From Clostridium algifaecis (GTDB lineage Bacteria; Bacillota; Clostridia; Clostridiales; Clostridiaceae): 64,000 nucleotides of DNA. This document shows, in pieces, positions 11,498 to 21,100 of the stretch; the first letter of the stretch is position 1, and each line of letters starts with the position of its first letter. Both the position numbers and the translations under genes were made by a program. The notes under the pieces are model-generated. The model did no database searches. It worked only from the letters and a program-made list of their open reading frames with translations, and was not told the DNA's origin. The stretch covers positions 1 to 64,000 of the forward strand of contig NZ_JAGGLM010000016.1 of the NCBI RefSeq assembly GCF_017874415.1. The letters are read 5' to 3'.

Positions 11498-11731
11498 GTG
11501 CATACTTTTCTTTTAATATTACAGGTTATAATATCAATACTTTTGATAGCAATTGTACTAGTACAGCCAGGAAAAACTAATGGATTGAGCGGGTTTATAT
11601 CCGGTGGATCTGCTGAAAGTTTTTATTCAAGAAATAAATCCAGAACTTCAGAAGCAATGTTGTCTAAATTAACTATAATATTTGCTATAATATTTGCGTT
11701 ACTATGTATAGCTCAAAATTTGATAAAATAA
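11498..11731 (+). CDS. secG: Preprotein translocase subunit SecG
   Basis: Small accessory subunit of the SecYEG channel. It has two membrane helices separated by the conserved loop with QPGKTNGLSGFISGG-type sequence. GTG at 11498, 9 bases after AGGAGG, gives 77 residues; a TTG at 11495 is a less well-placed alternative. The order secG, rnr, smpB is common in Firmicutes. Confidence 0.93.
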   Translation: MHTFLLILQVIISILLIAIVLVQPGKTNGLSGFISGGSAESFYSRNKSRTSEAMLSKLTIIFAIIFALLCIAQNLIK

Positions 11732-11867
11732 TTATTTATATAGATACAGAGGAGTGTTTTCCTGCTGTATTTATTTTTTATAAAAATTTACTTTATGGTA
11801 TACTATGATTAAATAACTGAATATTTTTACCTTATTTATATCAATATAATAAAAGGTGGTGAAATGC

Positions 11868-14015
11868 ATGAATGTAACAGAAGCAATTTTAAATTTCATG
11901 GAAGAAAAGGCGTATAAACCTACTAATATAAAAGAGCTTGAAAAAATTTTCGGAGTGAGGAAAGAAGAAAGAAAGGATTTTAAAAAAGTACTTAGAAGTA
12001 TGGAAAAGCAGGGACAGATAATAAAGACCAGAACCGATAGATATGGGGTACCTGACAAAATGGGGCTTGTAACAGGAAAATATCAAGGCCATCAAAAAGG
12101 ATACGGCTTTGTCATACCTGAAGAAGGTGTAGATGTTTTTGTTCCTATTTCAGGTGTAAATGGTGCCATGAATGGTGACAAGGTTATAGTTAAAATTTTA
12201 AAACAAGAAAATAAAGGCAAAAAATGTGAAGGTGAAATAATAAGGATAATTGAAAGAGCTAACAAAACAATTATAGGAACCTTCGAAGATAGCAAAAACT
12301 TTGGATTTGTGGTTCCAGAGGAAAAAAGAATAAGCCACGATATATTTATACCTAAAGATTGTAAAAAAGGTGCAAAAACTGGAGATGTAGTAATAGCTGA
12401 GATAACAAATTGGTCAGATGGCAGAAGAAATCATGAAGGAAAAGTAGTGAGTATTCTTGGAAAGAAGACTGAAAAAGGTATAGATATTTTAACTATAATC
12501 AAAAAAAATAATCTGCCGGAGGAATTCCCTGGAAAAGTTGAAAGCTATGCAGAAAGCATTCCAGATGAGATTCCAGAAAAAGAATATAAGAATAGAGAAG
12601 ATTTAAGGGATCTTACTATAGTTACAATAGACGGTGATGATGCAAAAGATTTGGATGATGCGGTATCTATTGAGAAACTTCCAAATGGCAATTTCTATCT
12701 TGGAGTTCATATAGCAGATGTATCTAACTATGTGAAAGATGGCAGCGTTCTTGATAAAGAAGCTTTAAGAAGAGGTACATCTGTTTATTTGCTTGATAGA
12801 GTCATACCAATGCTGCCTAAAAAATTATCAAATGGAATATGCAGCCTGAACCCCAAAGTTGACAGGCTTACCCTGAGCTGCTTTATGGAAATAGATAATA
12901 CTGGTAAGGTTGTAGATCATAAAATAGTAGAAAGTATAATAAAAACGACCGAAAGAATGACTTATAATAATGTAAGCAAGATATTGAAGGGTGAAGACAG
13001 GGAAGTAATGGACAGATATGGATATCTGACGGATAATTTTAAATTAATGGGGAAACTGGCAGAGATACTATATAAAAAGAGAATTTCGAGGGGAGCTGTA
13101 GACTTTGATTTCCAGGAGTGCAGTATAATATTAGATGAGCTTGGAAAACCAGTTGAGATAAAACCTTATGACAGGGGAGTTTCCAACCGTATAATAGAGG
13201 AATTTATGCTGGTATGCAATGAAACTATAGCAGAGCATATGTTCTGGAGCAATATGCCTTTTGTATACAGGATACATGAGGATCCTGATGAGGAAAAACT
13301 CATGCATTTCAATGAATTTGTACACAACTTAGGATATACTATAAAGTGGGGGCAGGAAGTACATCCAAAGGCTCTTCAAGAAATTATAGAAAAAGTAAAA
13401 GGTAAGAAAGAAGAAACTGTAGTAAGCACTTTGCTTCTCCGTTCCATGAAGCAGGCCCGATATTCTCCTACGTGTACTGGACATTTTGGCCTGGCAGCTA
13501 AATATTATTGCCATTTTACTTCTCCTATAAGAAGATATCCGGATCTAATTATCCACAGGATAATTAAAGAATTTATAAATGGGCAGCTAGATGAAAATGA
13601 AGTAAAGAAATTGGATAAGAAGGTTGAATATGCCGCAAGGCAATCTTCAGAAATGGAGAGAGTTGCACAGGATGCTGAAAGAGAAGCAGATGATTTGAAA
13701 AAAGCTGAATATATGAGCAAACGAATAGGTGAGGAATACGATGGCATTGTATCTTCTGTTACTAGCTTCGGGATGTTTGTAGAACTTAAAAATACAGTAG
13801 AAGGTTTAGTACATTTAAGTTCTATGACTGATGATTATTATATATATGATGACAGGCATCTTTCACTTGTAGGAGAAAAAACCAAGAACACTTATAAATT
13901 GGGAGACGAAGTTAGAATCAGGGTGTTAAAGGTGGATATGTCAGCTCATGAAATATATTTTGAATTGATTAAGGAAGATATAAAAAAAGATGATTCTAAT
14001 GAGTTAGAAAGTTAG
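11868..14015 (+). CDS. rnr: Ribonuclease R
   Basis: A 3'-5' exoribonuclease that degrades structured RNA and, with tmRNA and SmpB, clears defective messages. Seen in order: an N-terminal helix-turn-helix region, two cold-shock domains (from about residue 65, with GYGFVIPEE and NFGFVVPEE), the RNB catalytic domain with [15 protein letters not shown] carrying the metal-binding aspartates, and an S1 domain near the end ([17 protein letters not shown]). ATG at 11868 has AAAGGTGGTG upstream; 715 residues is typical. smpB follows 20 bp later. Confidence 0.96.
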   Translation: MNVTEAILNFMEEKAYKPTNIKELEKIFGVRKEERKDFKKVLRSMEKQGQIIKTRTDRYGVPDKMGLVTGKYQGHQKGYGFVIPEEGVDVFVPISGVNGAMNGDKVIVKILKQENKGKKCEGEIIRIIERANKTIIGTFEDSKNFGFVVPEEKRISHDIFIPKDCKKGAKTGDVVIAEITNWSDGRRNHEGKVVSILGKKTEKGIDILTIIKKNNLPEEFPGKVESYAESIPDEIPEKEYKNREDLRDLTIVTIDGDDAKDLDDAVSIEKLPNGNFYLGVHIADVSNYVKDGSVLDKEALRRGTSVYLLDRVIPMLPKKLSNGICSLNPKVDRLTLSCFMEIDNTGKVVDHKIVESIIKTTERMTYNNVSKILKGEDREVMDRYGYLTDNFKLMGKLAEILYKKRISRGAVDFDFQECSIILDELGKPVEIKPYDRGVSNRIIEEFMLVCNETIAEHMFWSNMPFVYRIHEDPDEEKLMHFNEFVHNLGYTIKWGQEVHPKALQEIIEKVKGKKEETVVSTLLLRSMKQARYSPTCTGHFGLAAKYYCHFTSPIRRYPDLIIHRIIKEFINGQLDENEVKKLDKKVEYAARQSSEMERVAQDAEREADDLKKAEYMSKRIGEEYDGIVSSVTSFGMFVELKNTVEGLVHLSSMTDDYYIYDDRHLSLVGEKTKNTYKLGDEVRIRVLKVDMSAHEIYFELIKEDIKKDDSNELES

Positions 14016-14035
14016 TTCATAAGAAGGTGAATTTT

Positions 14036-14503
14036 ATGATTAAAAAAAAGACTAATAATACTCTTGCTGAAAATAGAAAGGCAAGGCACGATTATTTTAT
14101 TGAGGAATCCATGGAAGCAGGTATAGAACTTGTAGGAACTGAAGTAAAGTCAATAAGACAGGGAAAAGCTAATTTGAAGGATAGCTATGCGGATATAATA
14201 AATGGAGAGGTATTTGTAAGAAATATGCATATAAGTCCTTATGAAAATGGAAATATTTTTAATAGAGATCCTCTTAGAGCTAGAAAATTACTTCTTCATA
14301 AAACAGAAATATCAAAACTTGTAGGATATACCGCGCAAAAAGGATATACTATAATACCACTTTCACTTTATTTAAAGCATGGAAGAGTTAAGGTTAATTT
14401 GGCAGTTGCGAAAGGCAAAAAAGATTACGACAAGAGAGATGCTCTTCTTGAAAAGGCTGCAAAGAGAGATATAGATAGACAGATGAAAGAAAGATATAGA
14501 TAA
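14036..14503 (+). CDS. smpB: SsrA-binding protein SmpB
   Basis: Binds the tRNA-like domain of tmRNA and delivers it to stalled ribosomes. Signature segments [31 protein letters not shown] and the basic C-terminal tail ([16 protein letters not shown]) are present. ATG at 14036 with AAGAAGGTG upstream gives 155 residues. Its RNA partner ssrA is not adjacent, as it often is, but lies about 13.8 kb downstream. Confidence 0.96.
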   Translation: MIKKKTNNTLAENRKARHDYFIEESMEAGIELVGTEVKSIRQGKANLKDSYADIINGEVFVRNMHISPYENGNIFNRDPLRARKLLLHKTEISKLVGYTAQKGYTIIPLSLYLKHGRVKVNLAVAKGKKDYDKRDALLEKAAKRDIDRQMKERYR

Positions 14504-14539
14504 TAATGAATTATTTATGAATATTATGAATATAATATT

Positions 14540-14588
14540 AAACTGTAGAAAAGTTGAGCTATATTATATATTAACTTTTCTACAGTTT
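14540..14588. terminator. Bidirectional terminator between smpB and marR
   Basis: Bases 14540-14555 pair with 14573-14588 (16 bp). T-runs flank the stem on both strands, so it can end smpB on plus and the efflux operon on minus. Confidence 0.9.
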
Positions 14589-14603
14589 TTTATGTTTAAA
14601 ATA

Positions 14604-15092
14604 TTAATCAGAATCATCATTTTTTAAGGCTAAACTGAATTCATTCAAATTGTTTATAATCTTATCAACTTCTTTTGGTTCCATATCTTTTATAGTGTTA
14701 GAAATAAAATCTGATAAGAAATGCTGTTTCATAATTGCTATATCATTATCTTTTTTAAATTCCTCTGAGATTGATAGTCTCACAATTCTGCGATTATCTT
14801 CCGGTATTTCTCGAGTTACAACACCACGTTTAGCCAGTCGATCTATTATGCCGGAGACTGTACTTTTTGTTAACATCATATGATTGCTTAATTCATTAAG
14901 AGTTATTGATGGCATTTTATATAGATGGAATATAACTGCAAGTTGTGGGGATGTAAATCCATATTTTTTTGCACATTTTTCAAATTTAGTTCTGATGATT
15001 TTTTGAATATTTTTTAATAATTGAATTATTTCAAAAGCTTGATCTGATACTAATTCATCATTTTTAATTGGCAAGTTCTTTTTTAGTGACAT
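14604..15092 (-). CDS. MarR-family transcriptional regulator
   Basis: A 162-residue winged-helix regulator. The recognition region reads ITLNELSNHMMLTKSTVSG and is followed by the wing (RGVVTREIPEDNRRIVRL). ATG at 15092 is chosen because AAAGGTGAT precedes it; the reading frame extends further upstream without a ribosome site. The gene overlaps the 3' end of the transporter gene by 29 bp and is the last of the operon, so it probably represses the efflux operon from the promoter at 18367-18395. Confidence 0.88.
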   Translation of the reverse strand: MSLKKNLPIKNDELVSDQAFEIIQLLKNIQKIIRTKFEKCAKKYGFTSPQLAVIFHLYKMPSITLNELSNHMMLTKSTVSGIIDRLAKRGVVTREIPEDNRRIVRLSISEEFKKDNDIAIMKQHFLSDFISNTIKDMEPKEVDKIINNLNEFSLALKNDDSD

Positions 15093-16650
15093 TTTTATCA
15101 CCTTTCTTGTGTTGTTTTGAAGTACTTTTTTTACCACTGAAAAATAAGATTAAAACCGCAGCAGCAAATGCCATAGCAGCAGTGACAGCCATAGCATATC
15201 CCATAGCATCTATTGATGCTTGACCTTCAAGCATCTGTGAAATAGTGCTAAGAGCAGAAGCACTGGCAGTTCCTTTAGATTGCCCTGAATAAATATATGC
15301 ATTTGTCAATGTGCTTATAGTATTTTGTGCAGTATGATTATATACACTTATCTGTTCAGATAATTTCAGATAATTATAATTTGTTTTACTTGTCATAATT
15401 GTTGATACTATTGTTACGGCTATAGAGCTTGCTATCTGTCTTATTGTACTTGAAAGGGCAGAACCTTTACCAACAAATTTCTGAGGCAGGGCGTTCATTC
15501 CAATAGTATTTATAGGCATCATCGCAAGTCCAAGTCCTACAGATCTCAAACAACTTATAAGTATTATATAATCCTTGCTTGAATTCATATTTGTGGCAGC
15601 CGCAAGCTGATATGAACTTATACCAAGTATTAAAATACCTGGTATAGCGAGTGGCTTTACTCCGACCTTGTCAAATAAAGTTCCACTTATAGGCATTAAA
15701 ATACCAACTACAAGTGCAGGTGGAAGCATAATCAGTCCGGTTTCCATAGCAGTATATCCTCTCACATTTTCCAGAAATAGCGGAAGTATATATGTACCTC
15801 CCATTAAAGCTATGCATAATACAGAAACTGCAATTAAACTTATGCTAAAATCTCTTAATTTAAGAATTCTTAAATCAATTAGTGGATTTGGATGTGTGAG
15901 TTCATTTACAACAAACAATACCATACTTAAAAGACCTAGAACAAGCAGCAATGGATATTCCATCTTACTCCAGTCGATAGAAGTCCATTCTCCAAGCACA
16001 TAAAGCAGAGATACTATACCAATTGTAGATGATAAAAAGCCTATAATATCAAAAGATTTAAATTTTCTGTCTCCTGAATCTTTCAATAGAAAAGTAGACA
16101 TAAATACTCCAATAATTCCTATTGGAATATTTAAATAAAATATGATTCTCCAGTCAAGTGTCTCTACGATATAACCACCTACTGTTGGACCTACAGCAGG
16201 AGCCGCCATAGAAGCTATTCCCCAGATTCCAATTGCAAGTCCTATTTTATTTTTTGGAAATATACTGTATACTATAGTCATTCCAACAGGTATTATCATT
16301 CCTCCGCCTATAGCTTGAAATGTACGAAAAGCTATCATGGAGTTTATATTCCATGATAGTCCACATAATAGAGAACCTATTGTAAACGTGGTAAGTGCAA
16401 ATATATAAACTTTTTTACTACCTACAACTTCTTCCAAATATCCTGTCAGTGGTATGATTGCACCTTCTGCCAGTGTATATGCTGTAATTATCCACTTGGC
16501 ATCATCTGTAGAAGCACCAAAAACATTCATTATTTTTGGAAGGGCTACATTAACTATACTACCATCAAGTACAGCCATAAATGTACCAATTACAATTACA
16601 ATTAATGCTAGCCAGCTGGTAAAAAATGAATTATTGTTCTTTTCTTCCAT
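15064..16650 (-). CDS. Drug/proton antiporter, DHA2 (EmrB/QacA-type) MFS
   Basis: A 528-residue permease with about 14 membrane helices. The DHA2 motif LDGSIVNVALPKIM is in helix 1 and the central antiporter segment GPTVGGYIVETLDWR is in helix 5. A Lys-rich tail follows the last helix. AGGAGTGAT precedes ATG at 16650. It lies 13 bp after an EmrA-like adaptor gene, so export is probably through a MFS-adaptor pair; the substrate is unknown. Confidence 0.92.
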   Translation of the reverse strand: MEEKNNNSFFTSWLALIVIVIGTFMAVLDGSIVNVALPKIMNVFGASTDDAKWIITAYTLAEGAIIPLTGYLEEVVGSKKVYIFALTTFTIGSLLCGLSWNINSMIAFRTFQAIGGGMIIPVGMTIVYSIFPKNKIGLAIGIWGIASMAAPAVGPTVGGYIVETLDWRIIFYLNIPIGIIGVFMSTFLLKDSGDRKFKSFDIIGFLSSTIGIVSLLYVLGEWTSIDWSKMEYPLLLVLGLLSMVLFVVNELTHPNPLIDLRILKLRDFSISLIAVSVLCIALMGGTYILPLFLENVRGYTAMETGLIMLPPALVVGILMPISGTLFDKVGVKPLAIPGILILGISSYQLAAATNMNSSKDYIILISCLRSVGLGLAMMPINTIGMNALPQKFVGKGSALSSTIRQIASSIAVTIVSTIMTSKTNYNYLKLSEQISVYNHTAQNTISTLTNAYIYSGQSKGTASASALSTISQMLEGQASIDAMGYAMAVTAAMAFAAAVLILFFSGKKSTSKQHKKGDKNVTKKELAN

Positions 16651-16663
16651 TATATCACTCCTA

Positions 16664-17317
16664 CTACTTTATGTGAATTTTTACAACAGCATTAGTTCCC
16701 GGTAATATCTTATTGTTAAATTTATTAAGTTGAATTTTTACAGGTACTCTCTGTACTACTTTTGTAAATGTTCCACTAGTTGATGATTGGATAAGTGAAA
16801 AGGTTGAATTTGTTGCTTCTCCTACGGATTTGACTTTCCCGGTAAATTTTTGGGAACCAAATTGGTCTATGGTAATATCAACTGCCTGTCCAACTCTTAT
16901 TTTGCCAAGTTTTGTCTCTTCTATGTCAGCTGTTATGTACAGTTTATTTGGATCTATAAGTGTTGCTATGGTTTGACCAGGAGACCAGATTTCACCTATA
17001 GTACCCTGTTTTTTAATAACTATACCATCTATAGGAGACCTTATTAGAGATTGGTCTATATTTGTATCAGGAAGGTTTGTTGTTTCCTGACGGGCAAGTA
17101 TCTGATCTTTTATAACTTTATCTCCATCTTCTATATTAAGCTCCAGCAATTTACCACTAATTTGTGGTGTTACATTGACAAGATCAGCACTAACTCTGGC
17201 ATCATCTGTTGAAACGTAATGGGTGTTTTGATATAAATAATAAAAAACTATTCCACCTAAAGCTGCTACAATTACTATCAGAATTCCTATAATTAAAGCT
17301 TTACGATTATTTTTCAT
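16664..17317 (-). CDS. HlyD/EmrA-family membrane fusion adaptor
   Basis: 217 residues with one N-terminal membrane helix (about 8-28), the EmrA-like start YVSTDDARVSADLVNVTPQISG, a lipoyl-type half-motif and a beta-barrel domain. The long alpha hairpin typical of EmrA is missing: the sequence goes directly from the first lipoyl half (QILARQE) to the second (LIRSPIDGIVIKKQG), so it is shorter than the usual 330 or so residues. It is placed between the lipoprotein adaptor and the MFS gene. Confidence 0.87.
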   Translation of the reverse strand: MKNNRKALIIGILIVIVAALGGIVFYYLYQNTHYVSTDDARVSADLVNVTPQISGKLLELNIEDGDKVIKDQILARQETTNLPDTNIDQSLIRSPIDGIVIKKQGTIGEIWSPGQTIATLIDPNKLYITADIEETKLGKIRVGQAVDITIDQFGSQKFTGKVKSVGEATNSTFSLIQSSTSGTFTKVVQRVPVKIQLNKFNNKILPGTNAVVKIHIK

Positions 17318-17338
17318 ATTTTAAAATGCCCTCTTTCT

Positions 17339-18307
17339 CTAATTTTTTAATCCTACTTCTGCAAACATTCCAGGTTTTAATGAAGAATCTTTATCTGTTA
17401 AGGTTACTTTGACCAAAATATCTCTGTTGCCAGGATTTAGTGATGAATTTATTACAGCTATCTTACCATTGAATTCTTTGTCAGGTATTTCAGATACTTT
17501 AACGCTTACCTCCTGACCTACGGTAAGTTTATTTACTATTTCAAGCGGCGCATAGGCATTTACGTATAGATTGCTCGAATTAACTATTGAAAGAATTGCA
17601 GTACCTGGAGCAGCCATATCTCCTACATTGATGTTCCTTGAATTTACTGTTCCTGAAATTGGTGCTGTAATGGTTGCATTACTTAGGGCAGTCTGGGCAG
17701 TTTTTAAAGCAGCCTGAGATTGCGTAACTTGAGCTTGATATACATCTATAGCTGATTTCGTAGGACCATTATTTAACATGGAAAGCTGTTCCTGGGCAGT
17801 TTTATATTGGGCATCTGCACTTGACAATTGCTGCTGTGCCGAGTCCAGTTCCTGCTGGGCTGCTGCACCTGAATTAACGAGAGCTTGTACACGATTATAA
17901 TTTTTTTTAACAGTTTGATAACTTTGAGAGGCATTATCCACAGCAGTTTGAGCTTGTGCCACTTGCTCCGGACGTGTACTGTTTTGTGCATTTGTCAAAT
18001 TTGCCTGTGCGGTATTTACAGCAGCTTCAGCTTGATCAACCTGACCTTGTAAGTCTTTTGTATCAAGTTTTATGATGACATCTCCCTGATTTACCTTTGA
18101 ACCTAAATCAACTGATATCTGAGAAACTCTTGCTGAAACTTTTGAACTTACATCAGCTTGTTCATTTGTTGAAATCTTACCACCCATTAAAAATTGGTCA
18201 CTGGCAGTTTCTTGAATATTTTTAACATTTTTGTTTGCAGTCTTGGATGAGCCGCAGCCACTCAAACATAGTACTACTGCCAAACATAATAAAGCAGTTT
18301 TTTTCAT
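17339..18307 (-). CDS. Lipoprotein membrane fusion adaptor (RND/HlyD type)
   Basis: 322 residues. A lipoprotein signal ends in LSGC with Cys18. Two lipoyl halves flank a long Gln/Ala-rich coiled coil (about residues 85-200), then a beta-barrel with PGMFAEVGLKN at the end. ATG at 18307 follows AAGGAGGATT; longer starts lack support. It is the first gene of the efflux operon, 21 bp before a second, hairpin-less adaptor. Confidence 0.9.
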   Translation of the reverse strand: MKKTALLCLAVVLCLSGCGSSKTANKNVKNIQETASDQFLMGGKISTNEQADVSSKVSARVSQISVDLGSKVNQGDVIIKLDTKDLQGQVDQAEAAVNTAQANLTNAQNSTRPEQVAQAQTAVDNASQSYQTVKKNYNRVQALVNSGAAAQQELDSAQQQLSSADAQYKTAQEQLSMLNNGPTKSAIDVYQAQVTQSQAALKTAQTALSNATITAPISGTVNSRNINVGDMAAPGTAILSIVNSSNLYVNAYAPLEIVNKLTVGQEVSVKVSEIPDKEFNGKIAVINSSLNPGNRDILVKVTLTDKDSSLKPGMFAEVGLKN

Positions 18308-18366
18308 TGTTAATCCTCCTTGCACGAATTATTAGTATGTATAATGTTCGCATAATAACAATACTT

Positions 18367-18395
18367 ATTATATAATGATTAATTTTAATATGCAA
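18367..18395 (-). promoter_or_regulatory. Promoter of the efflux-marR operon
   Basis: On the minus strand TTGCAT (18395-18390) and TATAAT (18372-18367) are 17 bp apart. The bases between it and the ribosome site (about 18330-18366) contain an imperfect inverted repeat with half-sites like GTAT...ATAC, a possible MarR operator, which I rate as weak. Confidence 0.75.
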
Positions 18396-18562
18396 GAATA
18401 TTATTCCATTAGATGTGTCTGGATAGCTGCTACTTTTCATATAATAAGCAAATTTGCTAACTTAATGAGAAATAATTTATGTTTTAGAATAAACAGTGCA
18501 CTTTTAGTTAAAATAAATGTATGCTAAAATATAAATTATAATCGTTTAATTTGGAGGAAAAT

Positions 18563-19471
18563 ATGATTAAAAAAGAGAATTTTTTAAGTGATATAAAAAG
18601 TGATGAAAATATAAAAATATCGTTGATGGCAATGAAAATATTATTTAGAGATCCTGCCAGAATTGTATGCATATTGGCAGATAAAAGTGGAGAAATAAAG
18701 GCTAACATACCACATAAAAAGGATGGTATTGATATTAAAGAAGGAGCAGTTCTGGAGATTGAAGGAACTAAAGATAGAAATCTGGATGTAAAAAACTATG
18801 AACTTATTTCCGATTATAATCTCTCAGATTATCTTCCAACAGTAAAGAGGCCTATTGAGGAGATTATGGACGAGATTGAATTATATACAAAGAAATATAT
18901 TATTTCAAGGGAAGGCAGAGCTTTGAATGATTATTTCTTTAAGGATGAAACATTTCTGGATAAGTTTAAAAGAGGCATAGGTGGAGTTTCTATGCACCAT
19001 AACTATATAGGCGGACTTGCAGAACATACACTAAACGTTATGTATTTAACTATTATGCTTTGTGAAAGATATGGATGCAGAAGAACGGAAACCGCTGTAC
19101 TTGCAGCAAAATTACATGATATTGGTAAAATTTATGAACTATACTATGATGGCCCTTTTAAATACACACTTAGAGGAGAAATGGAAGGACATATTGTTAT
19201 TGGAGTAGAATTAATAGATAAAGCTGTAGGAGAAAATCCTGAATTTTATTCAGAAGATTTTGTTAACAGGATAAAAGGCTGTATTGTTCAACATCATGGA
19301 AAGCTTGAATATGGTTCTCCAAGAGAAATGAGAATGGAAGAATCATTTATAGTTAATTATGCCGATTCCATAGATGCTACCATGAATAAGATCTCTCAAG
19401 CAAAGGATAAAACAGAACCTGGCAGTTGGTCGGAATTTGACAGAAGAATTGGAACAAGACTATATTTGTAG
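18563..19471 (+). CDS. YhaM-like HD-domain 3'-5' exoribonuclease
   Basis: 302 residues. The N-terminal OB-fold region (about 1-95) is followed by an HD phosphohydrolase domain with metal ligands in GGLAEHTLNV and KLHDIGKIYE, and later QHHGK and NYADSIDA. This matches the YhaM family, which trims RNA 3' ends. ATG 18563 has TTGGAGGAAA upstream. It stands alone between the divergent efflux promoter and a terminator. Confidence 0.85.
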   Translation: MIKKENFLSDIKSDENIKISLMAMKILFRDPARIVCILADKSGEIKANIPHKKDGIDIKEGAVLEIEGTKDRNLDVKNYELISDYNLSDYLPTVKRPIEEIMDEIELYTKKYIISREGRALNDYFFKDETFLDKFKRGIGGVSMHHNYIGGLAEHTLNVMYLTIMLCERYGCRRTETAVLAAKLHDIGKIYELYYDGPFKYTLRGEMEGHIVIGVELIDKAVGENPEFYSEDFVNRIKGCIVQHHGKLEYGSPREMRMEESFIVNYADSIDATMNKISQAKDKTEPGSWSEFDRRIGTRLYL

Positions 19472-19502
19472 TAAAATCTGTTTTTACACAAATTTTACTA
19501 CA
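19467..19502. terminator. Convergent terminator after the HD-domain gene
   Basis: 11-bp stem (19467-19477 with 19492-19502). It overlaps the stop region of the plus gene and lies just past the minus-strand dehydrogenase stop, so it may serve both. Confidence 0.7.
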
Positions 19503-19517
19503 TTTTAATATAGAGCA

Positions 19518-20588
19518 CTACATTAATTTTTCTAAATCCATTATTGAATTATAAATCATTTCTCTTGTTATTTTATAAGGAACATGTTTTATATCGCCTG
19601 TTTCCATTGCCTTGTCAAGCACTTTGTCAAGGTCTTTTTCTTCTACTTCAATATCGGCTAAGCAGGTTGGAAGTCCGAGATTTTTGTTGAAACTATAAAC
19701 TCTGTCACGTTCTTTAAATTGCTTGTCACATGTAAGCATAACCAGTACACCATAGGAAACTACTTCACCGTGCAAATGATTTTTTTCTATCTTTTCCAGT
19801 GTAGTGCATCCATAATATACTGAATGAGCGAGGCAGCTATTGTAATCATTTATTACAAGAACTGATACAAGTCCTGCGGTAATTATTATGTTAAGAATTA
19901 CTTGTTCTAATTCCTCTGATACTCTGTGAGCTTTGGCATCTTCATAGGCTTTTTTACCATACTTTAAAAGAGGTTCTACACAATTACGACTTATATCAAC
20001 ACCTAAAAGATTGGTGTGGTCAAGTTCATCACCTCTTGATGAAAATGTGCATTCATATTCTTTTGACAATGCATCACCTATACCTGCCCAGATAAAATTG
20101 CTTGGTGCTTCTGCTATTATTTTTGTATTTATAAAACAATGTGTTGCCGGTTTTTTAGGAAAATATAATTCTTTAAATACATGATTGGAATCATAAATTA
20201 CTGTTGTTTCTGTTATGGCAGCACAATTTGAAGCTATTGTCGGAAATACGAATATTGGCTGACCAGTCTGATCACACATGGTTTTGCTTGTGTCAACACT
20301 TCTTCCACCACCAACTGCAAATATCATATCAGCATTTGCAACTACTGGATTTTTCTTAAGCATTTCAACATTTTCGTAGGTCGAGTCCCCACCAAACCAT
20401 ACGAAATCCGATATTTCTATATTTGAACCTTTGACACTTTCCAATAGTGCTTCTCTGGCTTTTGCCATTGCTGTTTTGCCCCCAACTACTACAGCCTTCC
20501 TTCCATATGCTTCGCAGATTTTAGGAATTTCTTTATAAACGTCATCTCCTATACTATAGCTTGGTAAAAATACACTGTAATTACTCAT
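19518..20588 (-). CDS. Iron/zinc alcohol dehydrogenase, glycerol-dehydrogenase family
   Basis: 356 residues of the GldA-like group. The nucleotide motif reads GGGRSVDTSK, and metal ligands match GldA: Asp in AGIGDALSKEYE, His in SCLAHSVYYG and His in NHLHGEVVSYG. The segment FPTIASNCAAIT corresponds to the substrate loop. ATG at 20588 follows a GGGGGC site; an extended frame to 20753 would run through the T-box terminator and is not used. Control by a T-box suggests a link to amino-acid supply rather than glycerol use, so glycerol may not be the substrate. Confidence 0.85.
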   Translation of the reverse strand: MSNYSVFLPSYSIGDDVYKEIPKICEAYGRKAVVVGGKTAMAKAREALLESVKGSNIEISDFVWFGGDSTYENVEMLKKNPVVANADMIFAVGGGRSVDTSKTMCDQTGQPIFVFPTIASNCAAITETTVIYDSNHVFKELYFPKKPATHCFINTKIIAEAPSNFIWAGIGDALSKEYECTFSSRGDELDHTNLLGVDISRNCVEPLLKYGKKAYEDAKAHRVSEELEQVILNIIITAGLVSVLVINDYNSCLAHSVYYGCTTLEKIEKNHLHGEVVSYGVLVMLTCDKQFKERDRVYSFNKNLGLPTCLADIEVEEKDLDKVLDKAMETGDIKHVPYKITREMIYNSIMDLEKLM

Positions 20589-20633
20589 TTTTTTTGCCCC
20601 CAATTTATTTGTATAATTTTTTATAAAATAAAA

Positions 20634-20667
20634 AGAACCTGTCTCAATTAATTTAGAGACAGGTTCT
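20634..20667 (-). terminator. T-box intrinsic terminator
   Basis: 12-bp perfect stem (20634-20645 with 20656-20667); on the minus strand it ends in TTTTTATTTT. It competes with an antiterminator that uses the T-box bases at 20671-20687. Confidence 0.93.
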
Positions 20668-20921
20668 AAAACCTGCGGTACCACTCTACTTGTAAACTTA
20701 AAAAGCAACCCCTCGTAAAATATCTCCAGGAAAACCTGTTCAATATTTGACAATATAACGGTTGCTACCGGTCGTGCCTACACAATAAAGTATACCTTCA
20801 GCTAACTACTCATGAGTGATTTTCAATTCTTTTGTAAATCTTATCTCCCAGCAAATGATAAGTTCTCTTACTAAATACTATAGAATTTACTTTTCTCAAT
20901 CAACATATTTATTATTGACTT
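20634..20921 (-). promoter_or_regulatory. T-box leader of the dehydrogenase gene
   Basis: Minus-strand T-box core GAGTGGTACCGCAGGT (about 20687-20672) is followed at once by the terminator. Stem I can be drawn from base pairs 20902-20898 with 20821-20817 and 20887-20883 with 20829-20825, with an apical stem CTTATC/GATAAG. On the 3' side of the lower internal loop the bases GAAAATCACTC occur, which suggests an ATC (isoleucine) specifier at 20820-20818. The UGGU of the T-box would pair with a tRNA having A73, as tRNA-Ile does. The specifier is inferred from a hand-drawn fold. Confidence 0.9.
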
Positions 20922-20928
20922 TTTCATA

Positions 20929-20957
20929 ATTATATGCCGCATTTTTTATAATGTCAA
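20929..20957 (-). promoter_or_regulatory. Promoter of the T-box transcript
   Basis: Consensus TTGACA (20957-20952) and TATAAT (20934-20929) with a 17-bp spacer on the minus strand. Confidence 0.88.
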
Positions 20958-20987
20958 GAGCTTTAAATTAAATTTTAATATTTTCTC

Positions 20988-21016
20988 TTGTTCATTATAT
21001 AACATAATAGTATAAT
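20988..21016 (+). promoter_or_regulatory. Promoter of the polysaccharide operon
   Basis: TTGTTC (20988-20993), 17 bp, TATAAT (21011-21016). Transcription would start near 21023, directly ahead of the riboswitch. It is back to back with the T-box promoter. Confidence 0.7.
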
Positions 21017-21029
21017 AATAGCATTAATA

Positions 21030-21100
21030 TATATTAAAATTGTAGAGCTATATAATTATTTGGGCACTTTATATATAGTGAGCTAGTAGTGCAACCGACC
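21030..21100 (+). promoter_or_regulatory. c-di-GMP-II riboswitch
   Basis: The blocks GGGCAC (21062-21067) and GTAGTGCAACCGACC (21086-21100) match the conserved core of the c-di-GMP-II aptamer as I recall it from Clostridium acetobutylicum and C. difficile, including the same 18-base gap between them. The 5' limit is uncertain. The last aptamer bases overlap the left arm of the terminator at 21099-21117, so ligand binding to the aptamer should influence termination. It controls the polysaccharide operon below. Confidence 0.88.

Noticed and set aside
20589-20753. N-terminal extension of the dehydrogenase to 20753
   Set aside because: These bases form the T-box antiterminator/terminator; the ribosome site and family start support ATG 20588.
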